Shown here piece by piece: positions 30,615 to 39,112 of a stretch of 44,769 bases of DNA. The DNA lies in NCBI GenBank assembly GCA_029548445.1, contig JAKPNJ010000357.1, forward strand, positions 1-44,769. The letters are read 5' to 3'. This DNA is from Bacillota bacterium. GTDB taxonomy: Bacteria > Bacillota > Clostridia > Saccharofermentanales > UBA5734. The notes under the pieces were generated by a model. That model ran no database searches. It saw only the letters and a program-made list of their open reading frames with translations, and was not told the DNA's origin. Positions within the stretch are counted from its first letter, which is position 1. Each line of letters starts with the position of its first letter. A program made the position numbers and the translations under genes.

Positions 30615-31979
30615 TTACGGCATCGCGTTCAGGGCTCCGTCGGCTGTGGCCAGGCCGGCCCCGGTGGCGTCGGCACCCCAGCAGACCTCAGTCGTACCGG
30701 AGGGTCCCTTGATCGTCCGGCAGCCGGGGGCCAGCGGAATGGCCGACGCTTCCAGGAAGGCCTCGGCCTCGGGGGCGGTCAGGCCCGGGTCCTTCTGGGC
30801 CATGAGGGCCACGATGCCCGCCACATGGGGGCTGGCCATGGAGGTCCCGCCCAGGAAATAGTAGCTGGTCTGGCCGCTGTTCACCTGGTAGGGGCCCACG
30901 ATCCAGGAGCCGGGGGCCGCCACGTCCAGGTCCTGCCCGGCCAGGGCGCGGCTGGAGAAGTCGGTGATGTAGAAGTCCTCGGGACTCGTGGGTTCATCCA
31001 CGTTGCCCATATACCACCAGGCGCTGCTGCCGGTCCACTCGCCGACCCAACCGGAGGCCGCCACGGAGATGACCGGCGCGTAGGCGCCGGGATAGCCCAT
31101 GCCCGCCGTGCCCCGGTTGCCCGCGGAGGCCACGATGATGACGCCTTTCCCGATGGCGTAGTCGATGGCCGCCTTCTCCACGGCATCCAGGACCGTGCCG
31201 CCCAGGCTCATGTTGATGACCACCGGATACGCAGCCAGGGGGCCGTCCTTCAGGTCGGCTACATACGTGATGCCCCGGGCGATGACCGAGGACCAGCCGG
31301 ACCCGTTCTGGTTCAGGACCTTCACGGGAATGACCGTGGCCATGGGCGCTACGCCGTTGACAGGGGTTCCGCCGAGGCTGTACCCCAGGATGGTGCTGGT
31401 GACGTGGGTGCCGTGGGAGTTCTGGTCATGCTCCCACTTGTTGGGCTGGGTCGAGACGAAGCCCGTTTCGCCCCCGCCGCCGCCGAAGCAGATGGCATAC
31501 TCCTCGGCGATGCGCTCTTCGGGGAAATATTGCCGCCAGGAATCCAGCAGGCCTGTATCGAGCACCGCCACGTAGACGCCGGTTCCGTCATAGGCTACCT
31601 GGCGGTTGTCGAACCCGAAGTCCGTCACGTTGACGGCATCCAGGTCCCAGGTACTGAGCCCGTCCGCGAAATCCGTCGCCGCCACGGTATCCACCGGGGC
31701 GCCGTTCCGTTCCGCGTCGGGGTTGGCCGCGGCCACGAAGGGCAGGGCCTGGATGGCCGGGAGCCGGTCGGACCGGATCCGCATGGTCAGGGCGTCGATG
31801 TCGGCCACCTGGTCCAGGACCCGACCGTAGGACCCCAGGGCCTTGAGGATGGCAGGGGTCGCGTCGGTGTTCAGGAGGACGTTGATGCCGATGGTCCGGA
31901 CGGGCGCTGCCGCCGAGACGGGGAGGGTCATGGTGATCAGGGCCATGACCAGCAGCAGGATGAGAACCGTGCGTTTCAT
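30615..31979 (-). CDS. Secreted subtilisin-like serine peptidase (S8)
   Basis: Exported protease of 454 residues. Signal peptide at 1-24 (ends LPVSAAA), an I9-like propeptide at about 25-95, then the S8 catalytic domain. The triad is Asp141 (VAVLDTG), His189 (SHGTHVTS) and Ser380 (GGTSMASPHVAG). No sorting signal or transmembrane anchor is seen, so it is likely released. I chose the ATG at 31979 because AAGGAG precedes it and a signal peptide follows; the open frame upstream lacks these. It is a single gene convergent with the sugar operon. Confidence 0.93.
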   Translation of the reverse strand: MKRTVLILLLVMALITMTLPVSAAAPVRTIGINVLLNTDATPAILKALGSYGRVLDQVADIDALTMRIRSDRLPAIQALPFVAAANPDAERNGAPVDTVAATDFADGLSTWDLDAVNVTDFGFDNRQVAYDGTGVYVAVLDTGLLDSWRQYFPEERIAEEYAICFGGGGGETGFVSTQPNKWEHDQNSHGTHVTSTILGYSLGGTPVNGVAPMATVIPVKVLNQNGSGWSSVIARGITYVADLKDGPLAAYPVVINMSLGGTVLDAVEKAAIDYAIGKGVIIVASAGNRGTAGMGYPGAYAPVISVAASGWVGEWTGSSAWWYMGNVDEPTSPEDFYITDFSSRALAGQDLDVAAPGSWIVGPYQVNSGQTSYYFLGGTSMASPHVAGIVALMAQKDPGLTAPEAEAFLEASAIPLAPGCRTIKGPSGTTEVCWGADATGAGLATADGALNAMP

Positions 31980-32138
31980 GGAAGGCTCCTTCCCTTTCGT
32001 TGTCCCCTGGTGAAGCCAGGCGGACGGGCTCTGGCGGGACCGGAATCGAAACCCGGCCGTTCCCCGGTGCGCAGGGCGTCGGGACAGGCCGGGAAAGGAG
32101 GGTGGGGACACACGGCGCGGGCCGCGCCATGTGCAATA

Positions 32139-32151
32139 ATAATACTATTAT
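32139..32151. promoter_or_regulatory. AT-rich palindrome between divergent genes, possible promoter
   Basis: ATAATA-C-TATTAT is a perfect inverted repeat in an otherwise GC-rich 215-base gap between the subtilisin gene (leftward) and the HEXXH gene (rightward). TATAGT (32149-32154) could be a -10 box for the rightward gene; matching -35 boxes are weak. Nothing else is seen in the gap. Confidence 0.4.
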
Positions 32152-32194
32152 AGTTCGTCGCGATGGTTCCGGAAACCGGGAAGGAGGGAACGCC

Positions 32195-32689
32195 ATGACG
32201 GACGGTCCGAGGCGGCCGACAGCGATCCGAGCCTTCCTGTTCCACCTGGTCCAGTGGACCTGGGGGTTGCCGGCCAACCTGGCCGGCGCCCTGCTCCATC
32301 TCGTTCTCCGGCTCCGGGGTGGCCGGCCCGGCCGGTTCCGCCACGCCCGGGTCCTGTGGATCCGGGGCCCCTTCGTTCGCGGGATGTGCCTGGGCGAGTT
32401 CCTGTTCCTCGAAGGCCCTGACCCGGAGCCCCCCCTCCCGGGGACGGTCCGGCAGGCCCTTCTGGTGCACGAGTATGGCCACGCCTGCCAGGTCCTTCTC
32501 CTGGGCCCCCTGTTTCCCTTCCTGGTGGGGATTCCGTCCATGCTCTGGGCCGGGCTGCCGGCGTTCCGCAGGCTGCGGGCCCGTCGGGGAATTCCCTATG
32601 ACCGGCTGTATTGCGAGGCCTGGGCCACGGCCTGGGGTCGCCGCTTTGCAGCGGACTCGAAGCCCGCTGTCCACTCCCCCTCCGCCTGA
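32195..32689 (+). CDS. Small membrane-associated protein with HEXXH motif
   Basis: Protein of 164 residues belonging to a family common in Clostridia but without known function. It has two hydrophobic stretches (about residues 12-40 and 97-122) around His92-Glu93-Tyr-Gly-His96. This HEXXH pattern is the zinc-binding signature of gluzincin-like metallopeptidases. A YCEAWATAWG segment near residue 145 could supply a third, acidic ligand. AAGGAGG precedes the ATG. Peptidase activity is an inference from the motif. It converges on the CofE-like gene with only 11 bases between. Confidence 0.7.
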   Translation: MTDGPRRPTAIRAFLFHLVQWTWGLPANLAGALLHLVLRLRGGRPGRFRHARVLWIRGPFVRGMCLGEFLFLEGPDPEPPLPGTVRQALLVHEYGHACQVLLLGPLFPFLVGIPSMLWAGLPAFRRLRARRGIPYDRLYCEAWATAWGRRFAADSKPAVHSPSA

Positions 32690-32706
32690 CCGGCAGGCGG
32701 TCAGGC
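32684..32706. terminator. Bidirectional hairpin overlapping two convergent stop codons
   Basis: GCCTGACCG and CGGTCAGGC form a perfect 9-bp stem with a 5-base loop. It spans the ends of the HEXXH gene and the CofE-like gene and could act on both transcripts, although no T run follows. Confidence 0.5.
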
Positions 32707-33945
32707 GCCGCCTTCCCCGTCCGCGGTATCGGCGGACGGACCGTTGCCTTCCTCCCCGTCCGCGTACGTGTCGAAATACCCCTGGATCAGCACGATGGGG
32801 GTGCCCTTGTCCCCACTGCCCGAAGTCAGGTCACACAGGGACCCGACCAGGTCGGTCAGGCGCCGGGGCGTCGTGCCCTGGGACGCCATGTCCCCCACCA
32901 GGTCCTTCCGCTTGCTGCGGATGGAGCCGGCGATGGCCGTCCGCAGCGCCTCTCCCGACAGGCCCGCGAACTCGTTGTCGGCCAGGTACTTCAGCTTGAC
33001 CTCGCTGGGCACGCCTTCAAGGCCCTCCGTGTAGGCCGGGGAGACCACCGGGTCCGCCAATTCCCAAATGCCCCCCACGGGATCCTTGAACGCCCCGTCG
33101 CCGTAGACCAGGACCTCCACCCGGCGGCCGGTCCTCCCGAACAGGGCGGCCTGGACCGCCAGGACAAACTCCTGCCCGTTCCGGGGAAAGAGCTTGACCT
33201 TCTCCTCCGTGGCCTTGTTGCTGCCCAGCAGGCCGAATTCCGGGTTGTACCCGCTTCCGTCCACAGGTTCCCGCAGCAGGTCGTCCAGGCCGTACACCCT
33301 CTCCGCCCCCGCCGCCCGGAGCCGGCGTTTCGTCCGGTCCCGGCTGTGGATGTCGCAGCAGAGCACCCGCCCGGTGTGGGGAAGGATCGCCCGGCAGTCG
33401 TTGGCCAGGAGGACCTCGACCCCGCATCCCTCCGAGGCGATCAGGTCCTTGTAGTACCCGATGTAGTCCACGCCGGTAAAGGGATGCTTCCGGAACCCGA
33501 ACAGCCGGCGGAAGTCCTCTTCCGACAGCACATCCTTCCAGGGGTCGACCCCTTTCTCTTCCAGGAGGTCCGGATCCACCAGCCCGTTGCCCACCTCGTC
33601 CGACGGGTAGCTCAGCTGGAGCACGATCCGGTCCGCGCCCCGGGCGATGCCCCGCAGGCAGATGGCGAACCGGTTGCGGCTGAGGATCGGGAAGACCACG
33701 CCCAGGGTGCCTCCGCCAAACCGATTCCGGACATCCCGGGCGATCTGGTCCACCGTGGCGTAGTTCCCCTGGGCCCGGGCCACCACGGCCTCGGTTACCC
33801 CGACCACATCCCGGTCCCGGATCCCGAACCCGTCGCTTCGGGCCGCCGCAAGGATTGCCTCCGTCACGATGGCCGGAAGGTCGTCCCCCTGACGGATGAT
33901 GGGCGCCCGGATGCCCCTCGAAATGGTTCCAACCCGTCGTTCCAT
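32701..33945 (-). CDS. CofE-like (F420-0:gamma-glutamyl ligase family) protein
   Basis: Protein of 414 residues related to coenzyme F420-0:L-glutamate ligase (PF01996), which adds glutamate to F420-0 using GTP. Family-like segments include ISRGIRAPIIRQGDDLP at the N terminus, GIRDRDVVGVTEAVVARAQG, RNRFAICLRGIARGADRIVL and VYGDGAFKDPVGGIWELADP. It is longer than the archaeal enzyme (about 250 residues), and no other F420 gene is present, so F420 synthesis is doubtful. Longer Clostridia homologues of this type are uncharacterised. Start at ATG 33945, preceded by GAAGGAG 8 bases away. The last 20 residues are acidic and low-complexity. Confidence 0.72.
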   Translation of the reverse strand: MERRVGTISRGIRAPIIRQGDDLPAIVTEAILAAARSDGFGIRDRDVVGVTEAVVARAQGNYATVDQIARDVRNRFGGGTLGVVFPILSRNRFAICLRGIARGADRIVLQLSYPSDEVGNGLVDPDLLEEKGVDPWKDVLSEEDFRRLFGFRKHPFTGVDYIGYYKDLIASEGCGVEVLLANDCRAILPHTGRVLCCDIHSRDRTKRRLRAAGAERVYGLDDLLREPVDGSGYNPEFGLLGSNKATEEKVKLFPRNGQEFVLAVQAALFGRTGRRVEVLVYGDGAFKDPVGGIWELADPVVSPAYTEGLEGVPSEVKLKYLADNEFAGLSGEALRTAIAGSIRSKRKDLVGDMASQGTTPRRLTDLVGSLCDLTSGSGDKGTPIVLIQGYFDTYADGEEGNGPSADTADGEGGA

Positions 33946-34001
33946 GTCCCTGGCTCCTTCCCTTGTCCTGCTGTCCGTGCTGCCTGCCATCCTGGTTCGG
34001 T

Positions 34002-34634
34002 TCATGGGCCGGGGGCCGGTGGGGCCGTATCCACACGGCAGATATAGAGCGCCGTCCAGGCGCCCACCCCCAGGACCCGCACACCGCCGAACGCATCCCC
34101 CAGCTCCTGCCGGACCTCCCGGATGAACCGGAAGTAGTCCCCGCCTTCCATCCGTTCCACCAGGTCCACGGGAAGCGACCGCCGCTCGCCGTAATCGTAC
34201 AGGATCACGCTCCTGCGGGCAATGCGGCGCATCGCCGCGTACATCACCCGGCGCTCGTCCGGATCCAGGCCGTGGGCCACATGGGTGGCGATGGCGACGT
34301 CGAACTGCCCGTCCCCAAAGGGAAGGGGCTCCAGGACGCTGGCCTGCAGGAAGGCCACCGCCCGGTTTTCCTTCTTCCTCATGGCGATGCGGAGCATCGC
34401 GGCCACAGGCTCCACCCCGGTCACGACAAAGCCCCGGCGGCCCAGGGCGGCACACAGGGCGCCGGTGCCGCACCCGATGTCCACTACCTGCCGATGCACG
34501 GCGGGATCCAGCTCACCCGCCTCCTGGAGCCGGTCCAGGATCGCCAGGAAATGCCGCCGCTGGCGGCCGTAGAACAGGCCGTAGACCGGCGCGATCCGGC
34601 CAAAGAGGGCTTCCCGCCTGCGAACGCGTTCCAG
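34002..34634 (-). CDS. SAM-dependent class I methyltransferase, probable CTG start
   Basis: Cytoplasmic methyltransferase of 210 residues. Motif I for S-adenosylmethionine is VVDIGCGTGALCAALG (about residues 42-57), with the acidic end of strand 2 in VTGVEPVAAML and the motif IV region in FDVAIATHVAHGL. The N-terminal FGRIAPVYGLFYGRQR resembles UbiE-like methyltransferases that act on small molecules. No ATG, GTG or TTG in frame gives a sensible start. The CTG at 34634 has AAGGAG exactly 7 bases upstream and begins just before conserved sequence, so I take it as the start codon. The substrate is unknown. Confidence 0.75.
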   Translation of the reverse strand: MERVRRREALFGRIAPVYGLFYGRQRRHFLAILDRLQEAGELDPAVHRQVVDIGCGTGALCAALGRRGFVVTGVEPVAAMLRIAMRKKENRAVAFLQASVLEPLPFGDGQFDVAIATHVAHGLDPDERRVMYAAMRRIARRSVILYDYGERRSLPVDLVERMEGGDYFRFIREVRQELGDAFGGVRVLGVGAWTALYICRVDTAPPAPGP

Positions 34635-34680
34635 GGCGACGCTCCTTCCCGCCCGGCCGGTTTGACACCGGGCGACTTCG

Positions 34681-34692
34681 TGATCATGATCA
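34681..34692. promoter_or_regulatory. Palindrome between divergent genes
   Basis: TGATCATGATCA is a perfect 12-base palindrome in the 91-base gap between the methyltransferase (leftward) and the M15 peptidase (rightward). It is well placed for an operator shared by both genes, but no confident promoter boxes were found around it. Confidence 0.3.
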
Positions 34693-34725
34693 GTATATCC
34701 GGTTTCCGGGGAAAGGAGCGTGCCG

Positions 34726-35628
34726 ATGTCCCGCGTCGCGACGACAGTCGACCGGTCCCGAGTCGTCCGGACCCGAGCCGCGTCCGCCCTGGCCCTGGCC
34801 CTGGCCGTGGCCCTGTCCCTGGTCCTTTCGGGCTGCACATCACAGGCTCCTTCCGCCGCTGCCACCCCATCCCCCGCTGCCGCTGCCACCGCGACCCCGA
34901 CCTTTGCCGCGACGGTCACCCCGACCCTCTCCCCGACGCCTTCCCCGACCCCGGAGCCGACAGGCACTCCGACCCCGACAGCACCCCCAACCCCGGAACC
35001 GACTGCGTCGCCGACCCCGGACGAGGGATGGGTCACGATCGCCCAGGGATTCCGGTACAAGCCCCTGGACGAGGACCTGAAGCGCCGGATCACGGGCATC
35101 AGCTTCCCCGCCGACGACCCGGACGTCCGCATCCGCTACGGGGACCTTCGGTACATCGCCTTGCTCCACGTGGACTTCGAGGGTCGCGTCCGCGAGGGCG
35201 AGCTGATCGTCCACGCCACCCTGGCCCGGGAAGTGACCGAGGTTTTCCTCGCCCTGTACGAAGCCCGGTACCCCCTGGCATCGGTCCGGCTGGTGGACGA
35301 TTTCGGTGAACCCGGGGGCGACAACCTGTCCATGGCCGCCAACAACACCTCGGCCTTCAACTATCGGTACGTGACCGGCACAAGGACCCTGTCCCGCCAC
35401 AGCTTCGGGGCCGCCATCGACATCAACCCCCTCTTCAACCCCTACCTCCATGACGGCCTGGTGTCCCCGCCGGAAGCGGCGGCCTACGTCGACCGAACCC
35501 GGGAGTTTCCCGGGAAGATCGACCATGACGACCTTTGCTATCGCCTGTTCACGGAACGGGGATGGTCCTGGGGCGGGGACTGGCAGGGCGACAAGGATTA
35601 CCAGCACTTCTCGAAGCCCATCGGCTAG
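34726..35628 (+). CDS. M15-family peptidase lipoprotein (D,D- or L,D-type)
   Basis: Surface-anchored cell-wall peptidase of 300 residues. The lipoprotein signal ends in LVLSGC (Cys about residue 36) and is followed by an unusually long linker of Pro/Thr/Ala repeats to about residue 100. The catalytic domain has the M15 zinc ligands His225 and Asp232 (RHSFGAAIDIN) and His294 (YQHF); the preceding GWSWGGDWQ matches VanY/M15C peptidases. It should cleave the peptide stems of peptidoglycan. The ATG at 34726 is preferred over the GTG at 34720 because AAAGGAG lies 7 bases upstream. It converges on the glycosyltransferase gene. Confidence 0.88.
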   Translation: MSRVATTVDRSRVVRTRAASALALALAVALSLVLSGCTSQAPSAAATPSPAAAATATPTFAATVTPTLSPTPSPTPEPTGTPTPTAPPTPEPTASPTPDEGWVTIAQGFRYKPLDEDLKRRITGISFPADDPDVRIRYGDLRYIALLHVDFEGRVREGELIVHATLAREVTEVFLALYEARYPLASVRLVDDFGEPGGDNLSMAANNTSAFNYRYVTGTRTLSRHSFGAAIDINPLFNPYLHDGLVSPPEAAAYVDRTREFPGKIDHDDLCYRLFTERGWSWGGDWQGDKDYQHFSKPIG

Positions 35629-35643
35629 CCGGCCCGGATCGGC

Positions 35644-36765
35644 CTATCGCCCCGGCCGGATCCTCCGGCCCTTCCAGGTGACGGGCCGCCGCAGTACCCG
35701 CTTGGCCAGGGACACGACGAAGACCCCGTGGAAGGCCAGCAGGGCAAGGGGGTAGGCGGCCAGCGTCGGCCATCCGAAGGTGCCGAACCGGCGGGCGATG
35801 CGCCGAAGTTCCAGGACCCAGGCCGGGTACAGCACGCTGTAGACCGCAAGCCAGGCCAGGTCCAGGCCTGCCAGGGCCCGGATCCACTGGTACGGAACGG
35901 ACGTGCAGGACGTAATCCACAGGAAGGTGGCCAGGAGCAGGTCCCAAGGGATGCGGGCGGCCCCGGCCGACTGGTTCTTGACGAAGCCCTGCAGGAGGGT
36001 CCGGAGACCGTCCCGGTACATCCGGTACGAGAGGCCCCGGTCCCCCAGGAGAACCCGGAAGGGGCGGCCTGCCCGCCGAAGCCGCTCTCCCAGGGCCATG
36101 TCGTCCACGATGCTGCCCCGGATGGCCTCGTGGCCGCCGACGGATCCGTACTCGAGGCGGCGGATCAGGATGACGGGGCCGGCCAACCCCGAGGGCCGCC
36201 CTTTCGGAAGGCACAGGCCGTTGGCCGCAGCCTGGACCAGGTTGAAAAACAGCGACAGCTGCTCATGGGGCCTCTCCATGGCGTGCCAGGGCTGGACGGA
36301 CAGGGTTTCCCCGTCCTCGTCACATTCTGCGGCCAGCCGCTCCACCGCGTCGGGCCCCAGCCGGACATCGGCGTCCAGGAACAGGAGCCATTCGCCGGCT
36401 GCCGCATCGGCGCCCCGCTGGCAGGCCCAGGATTTCCCCACCCAGCCCTCCGGCTTCCCGGCCAGGGAGAGGACGGTGGCGCCCCCTTCCCGGGCGACCC
36501 GGGCCGTTCCGTCCAGGGATTCATCGTCGATGACGAGGATTTCCCGGGGCCGGACGGTTTGTTGTGCCAGGTCGGACAACAGGAGAGGCAGGCTTGCCTC
36601 TTCGTTGCGGGCGGGGATGACGACCGACAGGTCCGGCTCTCCGGCGTCGGCGTTCGTTCGGGTGGACCGGTCCTGTTCGCCGGGGGTGGGAAACCGGCGA
36701 AACAGGAAAGGACTCAGGGCGAGCCCGGCCAGGACGAGGAGAAACTCGATGAACCGTCCGTCCAT
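35644..36765 (-). CDS. Family 2 glycosyltransferase, CrtQ-like, membrane-bound
   Basis: Membrane glycosyltransferase of 373 residues. One N-terminal membrane segment, then a GT-A domain with LSVVIPARNEEASLPLLL (about 47-64), EILVIDDESLDGT (75-87) and the metal-binding DADV (about 131-134). An acceptor-site IVDDMALGERLRR follows, and two or three C-terminal membrane segments. The layout matches CrtQ-type 4,4'-diaponeurosporenoate glycosyltransferases. The desaturase-like gene 36 bases upstream supports a terpenoid acceptor, but no squalene/phytoene synthase gene is in the window, so another lipid acceptor is possible. It is the last gene of the leftward run. Confidence 0.82.
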   Translation of the reverse strand: MDGRFIEFLLVLAGLALSPFLFRRFPTPGEQDRSTRTNADAGEPDLSVVIPARNEEASLPLLLSDLAQQTVRPREILVIDDESLDGTARVAREGGATVLSLAGKPEGWVGKSWACQRGADAAAGEWLLFLDADVRLGPDAVERLAAECDEDGETLSVQPWHAMERPHEQLSLFFNLVQAAANGLCLPKGRPSGLAGPVILIRRLEYGSVGGHEAIRGSIVDDMALGERLRRAGRPFRVLLGDRGLSYRMYRDGLRTLLQGFVKNQSAGAARIPWDLLLATFLWITSCTSVPYQWIRALAGLDLAWLAVYSVLYPAWVLELRRIARRFGTFGWPTLAAYPLALLAFHGVFVVSLAKRVLRRPVTWKGRRIRPGR

Positions 36766-36801
36766 GGTGCAGCTGTCCTCCGGCGAAGGGCCCGGTCCGC
36801 G

Positions 36802-38670
36802 TCAGGCCGGGTCGGGTTCATGGGCCAGGAAGTCCAGGATCGTCCCGATCTCCACCGGCGGCAGGCCTTCCTGGGCCAGGATGCACCGGGCTTCCCGATC
36901 CGCCGGCGGGATGCCGCCCGGCGCTGCGCCGGACCCGGCCCGGCCCGATGCCGCCAGACGACGGGCCCCGACAAGGTTGCCGACGGTCACCCGCCGCAGG
37001 ATGCCGGGAACGTCCAGGCCTCCGTCCGGGGCGCAGGCGGGGTTCTCGCAGTACCGGCATCGATCGGCCCTGAACCGGATCCCACGGAGCGGCTCGGGGG
37101 TGTCGGCGAACAGCTGGTCCCGGGTAAAGGGGCGCGCCACCTCCCGGACCCCGTTCGGCCGGTCCGGCCGGTACCGGAAAGGTTCCAGGCCCCGTTTCCC
37201 CAGCAGGGCGTTGGCCGCGGCCAGCCCCGACGTGGTCACCGTCGGGGTGCCGGTCCCCATGACGGTGGATTCCCCGCAGCAAAACAGGTTGTCCCACTCG
37301 CTGCGGGTATGGAGCCGCCGGAACATGTGCTGCCCCAGCATCTGCTTCGGTCCGGCCACCGCGCCGCCATTCTTCAGGGTATAGCGCTCGATGGTCCGGG
37401 GCGACGCGACCTCGGCATACCGGACGCCGTCCGCGAACCCGGGGAACCGCGCCTCCAGGACCGCCACCAGGCGTTCCCGTTCCTTCTCCTTCATGTCGAA
37501 GTACGCGTCGGTTCCGGCCTCCGGCCATTCGGCGAAGGTCGGCCCGATGGCCACCACCACATGGCTGTCTTCCCCGCACAGGGTCCGGTCGTCGAGGCTG
37601 AGGATGTAAGCGGTGACTTCGCTCTCGTCCAGCCGGTCCGGGTTCCCCACCAGCATCTCGATGGCGGCCGTGTCCCCGGGGATCACCCGGCGGTCCACAT
37701 GGGCATACAGCACGACACTGGGATAGGTGGGCGCCTGCCGGGCGGCCCAGGCCCGACGTTCCGGCCGGGTATGGACCGGGTCCACCAGCTTTCCGTACAG
37801 GTTCCAGACGGTCCCGGAATAGACCAGGTCCTCCGCCCACAGCCGGCGCCCGTCCGCCAGGGCGACACCCGCAGGCCGTCCGCCCTCGAACAGGATCCGG
37901 ACGACCTCGCATTCCGGCCACATCTCGCCGCCGTTCTCCTCGATCACCTTTTCCAGCTTCCCGGGCAGGAACAGTGTGGACCCGGCGGTGTACCAGCTGC
38001 CGCCGGCATGGTTGTCCACAAACATGACCGCCGCCAGGATGGCGGGCGCCTCCTCCATGGTGGCGTAGCAGTAGGTCGAGGTCAGCTTGTCGAAGAACGC
38101 TGCGACGCCGGGGTCCGAGACATAGTTCAGCAGCAGGTCCTTCGCGCTGCGGTTCAGGTAACTGAGAAAGCGGATATAGGAAACGGGATGGGACAGGAGG
38201 CTCTTGAGACCGGTCCGGGGATTGGTTTCGTCCGGGGTGCCGTACTCCGGATTCTCCACCATGACATGGCGGTACAGGACCCCCATGTCCCGGTAGAAGC
38301 GGCGGATGCCGGCCGCCTCGTGGGGGAACACGCCGGCCAGTTCGTCGACGAAGCGGTCCATGTCGGGCCAGAACCGGATTCGGTGCCCCATGTAATTCAC
38401 GCAGTAGAGCAGGTCGTGCCGAAGGACATCGATGGGCTCCTCCAGGCAATTGAAGACAAACCGGTGGGCGTTGAAGCCCTTCTCCCCGAACCCGTACAGC
38501 ATGGCCGCGCCCTGGTCGAACACGACGCCGTCCCGCTTGAAGGCCCCGCAGGAACCGCCGGGATGCCGGCTCTTGTCCACCACGGCGACCCGAAGGCCGC
38601 GCTTCGCCAACAGGCTGCCGGCGGTCAGCCCGGACAGGCCGCCGCCGATGACGAGGACATCATAGTTCAT
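36802..38670 (-). CDS. Carotenoid desaturase-like FAD oxidoreductase with C-terminal Cys cluster
   Basis: Flavoprotein of 622 residues of the CrtI/CrtN/CrtO/retinol-saturase group. The N terminus is an FAD-binding Rossmann motif (DVLVIGGGLSGLTAGSLLAKRG) with the E/D-type ribose contact about 20 residues on. The C-terminal FAD segment is NLFCCGESTVMGTGTPTVTT. Usual members are about 490-520 residues. Here about 100 extra residues follow, containing C-x2-C-x4-C (CRYCENPAC) and one more Cys near CILAQEG, which could bind an iron-sulfur cluster or zinc. The start overlaps the upstream gene's stop (ATGA), implying coupling. It may act with the CrtQ-like transferase on an isoprenoid or other lipid. 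Substrate and the tail's role are unknown. Confidence 0.8.
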   Translation of the reverse strand: MNYDVLVIGGGLSGLTAGSLLAKRGLRVAVVDKSRHPGGSCGAFKRDGVVFDQGAAMLYGFGEKGFNAHRFVFNCLEEPIDVLRHDLLYCVNYMGHRIRFWPDMDRFVDELAGVFPHEAAGIRRFYRDMGVLYRHVMVENPEYGTPDETNPRTGLKSLLSHPVSYIRFLSYLNRSAKDLLLNYVSDPGVAAFFDKLTSTYCYATMEEAPAILAAVMFVDNHAGGSWYTAGSTLFLPGKLEKVIEENGGEMWPECEVVRILFEGGRPAGVALADGRRLWAEDLVYSGTVWNLYGKLVDPVHTRPERRAWAARQAPTYPSVVLYAHVDRRVIPGDTAAIEMLVGNPDRLDESEVTAYILSLDDRTLCGEDSHVVVAIGPTFAEWPEAGTDAYFDMKEKERERLVAVLEARFPGFADGVRYAEVASPRTIERYTLKNGGAVAGPKQMLGQHMFRRLHTRSEWDNLFCCGESTVMGTGTPTVTTSGLAAANALLGKRGLEPFRYRPDRPNGVREVARPFTRDQLFADTPEPLRGIRFRADRCRYCENPACAPDGGLDVPGILRRVTVGNLVGARRLAASGRAGSGAAPGGIPPADREARCILAQEGLPPVEIGTILDFLAHEPDPA

Positions 38671-39083
38671 GGCGCGTTTCCCCGTTCCGTGTCGCTGTTC
38701 CCGTCGGGCTTCCGCCAGAAGGTGGCACAGTCCGCCTTGTCCCGGATATTGAACGCGATCAGCCGCTCCAGCAGCGGCCAGTCGACCGGGCGATTCCAGG
38801 GGATTCGAATCAGCATGCGGGTGTGTTCATACCCGGCTTGCCTGATCTCGTCGGAGAAGCGCCGGATCGTCGCCTCTTCGGGGGATAGGGCCAGGTGGTG
38901 CTTCGCGACGCTGAACCCGACGATGAACGTGCCGTGGTCGGTGAACATGGGCTGGTTCCAGGCGATCCGCGGCGCGAGGGCCGGAAAGGTCCCGGCGACC
39001 CAGCCCAGGACTTCCTCCACCCGGGTTCGCTTCGCCGGGTCGTCGAGTTTCGACAGGTACTCCGAGAAGTCGTCCATGATCAT
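38667..39083 (-). CDS. DUF1801 / YdhG-like protein
   Basis: Small cytoplasmic protein of 138 residues. MDDFSEYLSKLDDPAKRTRV at the N terminus and RIAWNQPMFTDHGTFIVGFS (about 46-65) are typical of the DUF1801/YdhG superfamily, in which some members have been called iron chaperones. AAAGGAG sits 5 bases before the ATG at 39083, so the longer open frame to 39152 is not used. It overlaps the flavoprotein start by four bases. Confidence 0.78.
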   Translation of the reverse strand: MIMDDFSEYLSKLDDPAKRTRVEEVLGWVAGTFPALAPRIAWNQPMFTDHGTFIVGFSVAKHHLALSPEEATIRRFSDEIRQAGYEHTRMLIRIPWNRPVDWPLLERLIAFNIRDKADCATFWRKPDGNSDTERGNAP

Positions 39084-39112
39084 GCCGTCTCCTTTCGCAT
39101 TATCCTTCCGAG

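Noticed and set aside
34875-35030. Repeated CCGAC/CCCCGAC units in the M15 gene considered as a CRISPR-like or regulatory repeat
   Set aside because: They encode the Pro/Thr linker of the lipoprotein in frame and have no spacer structure.
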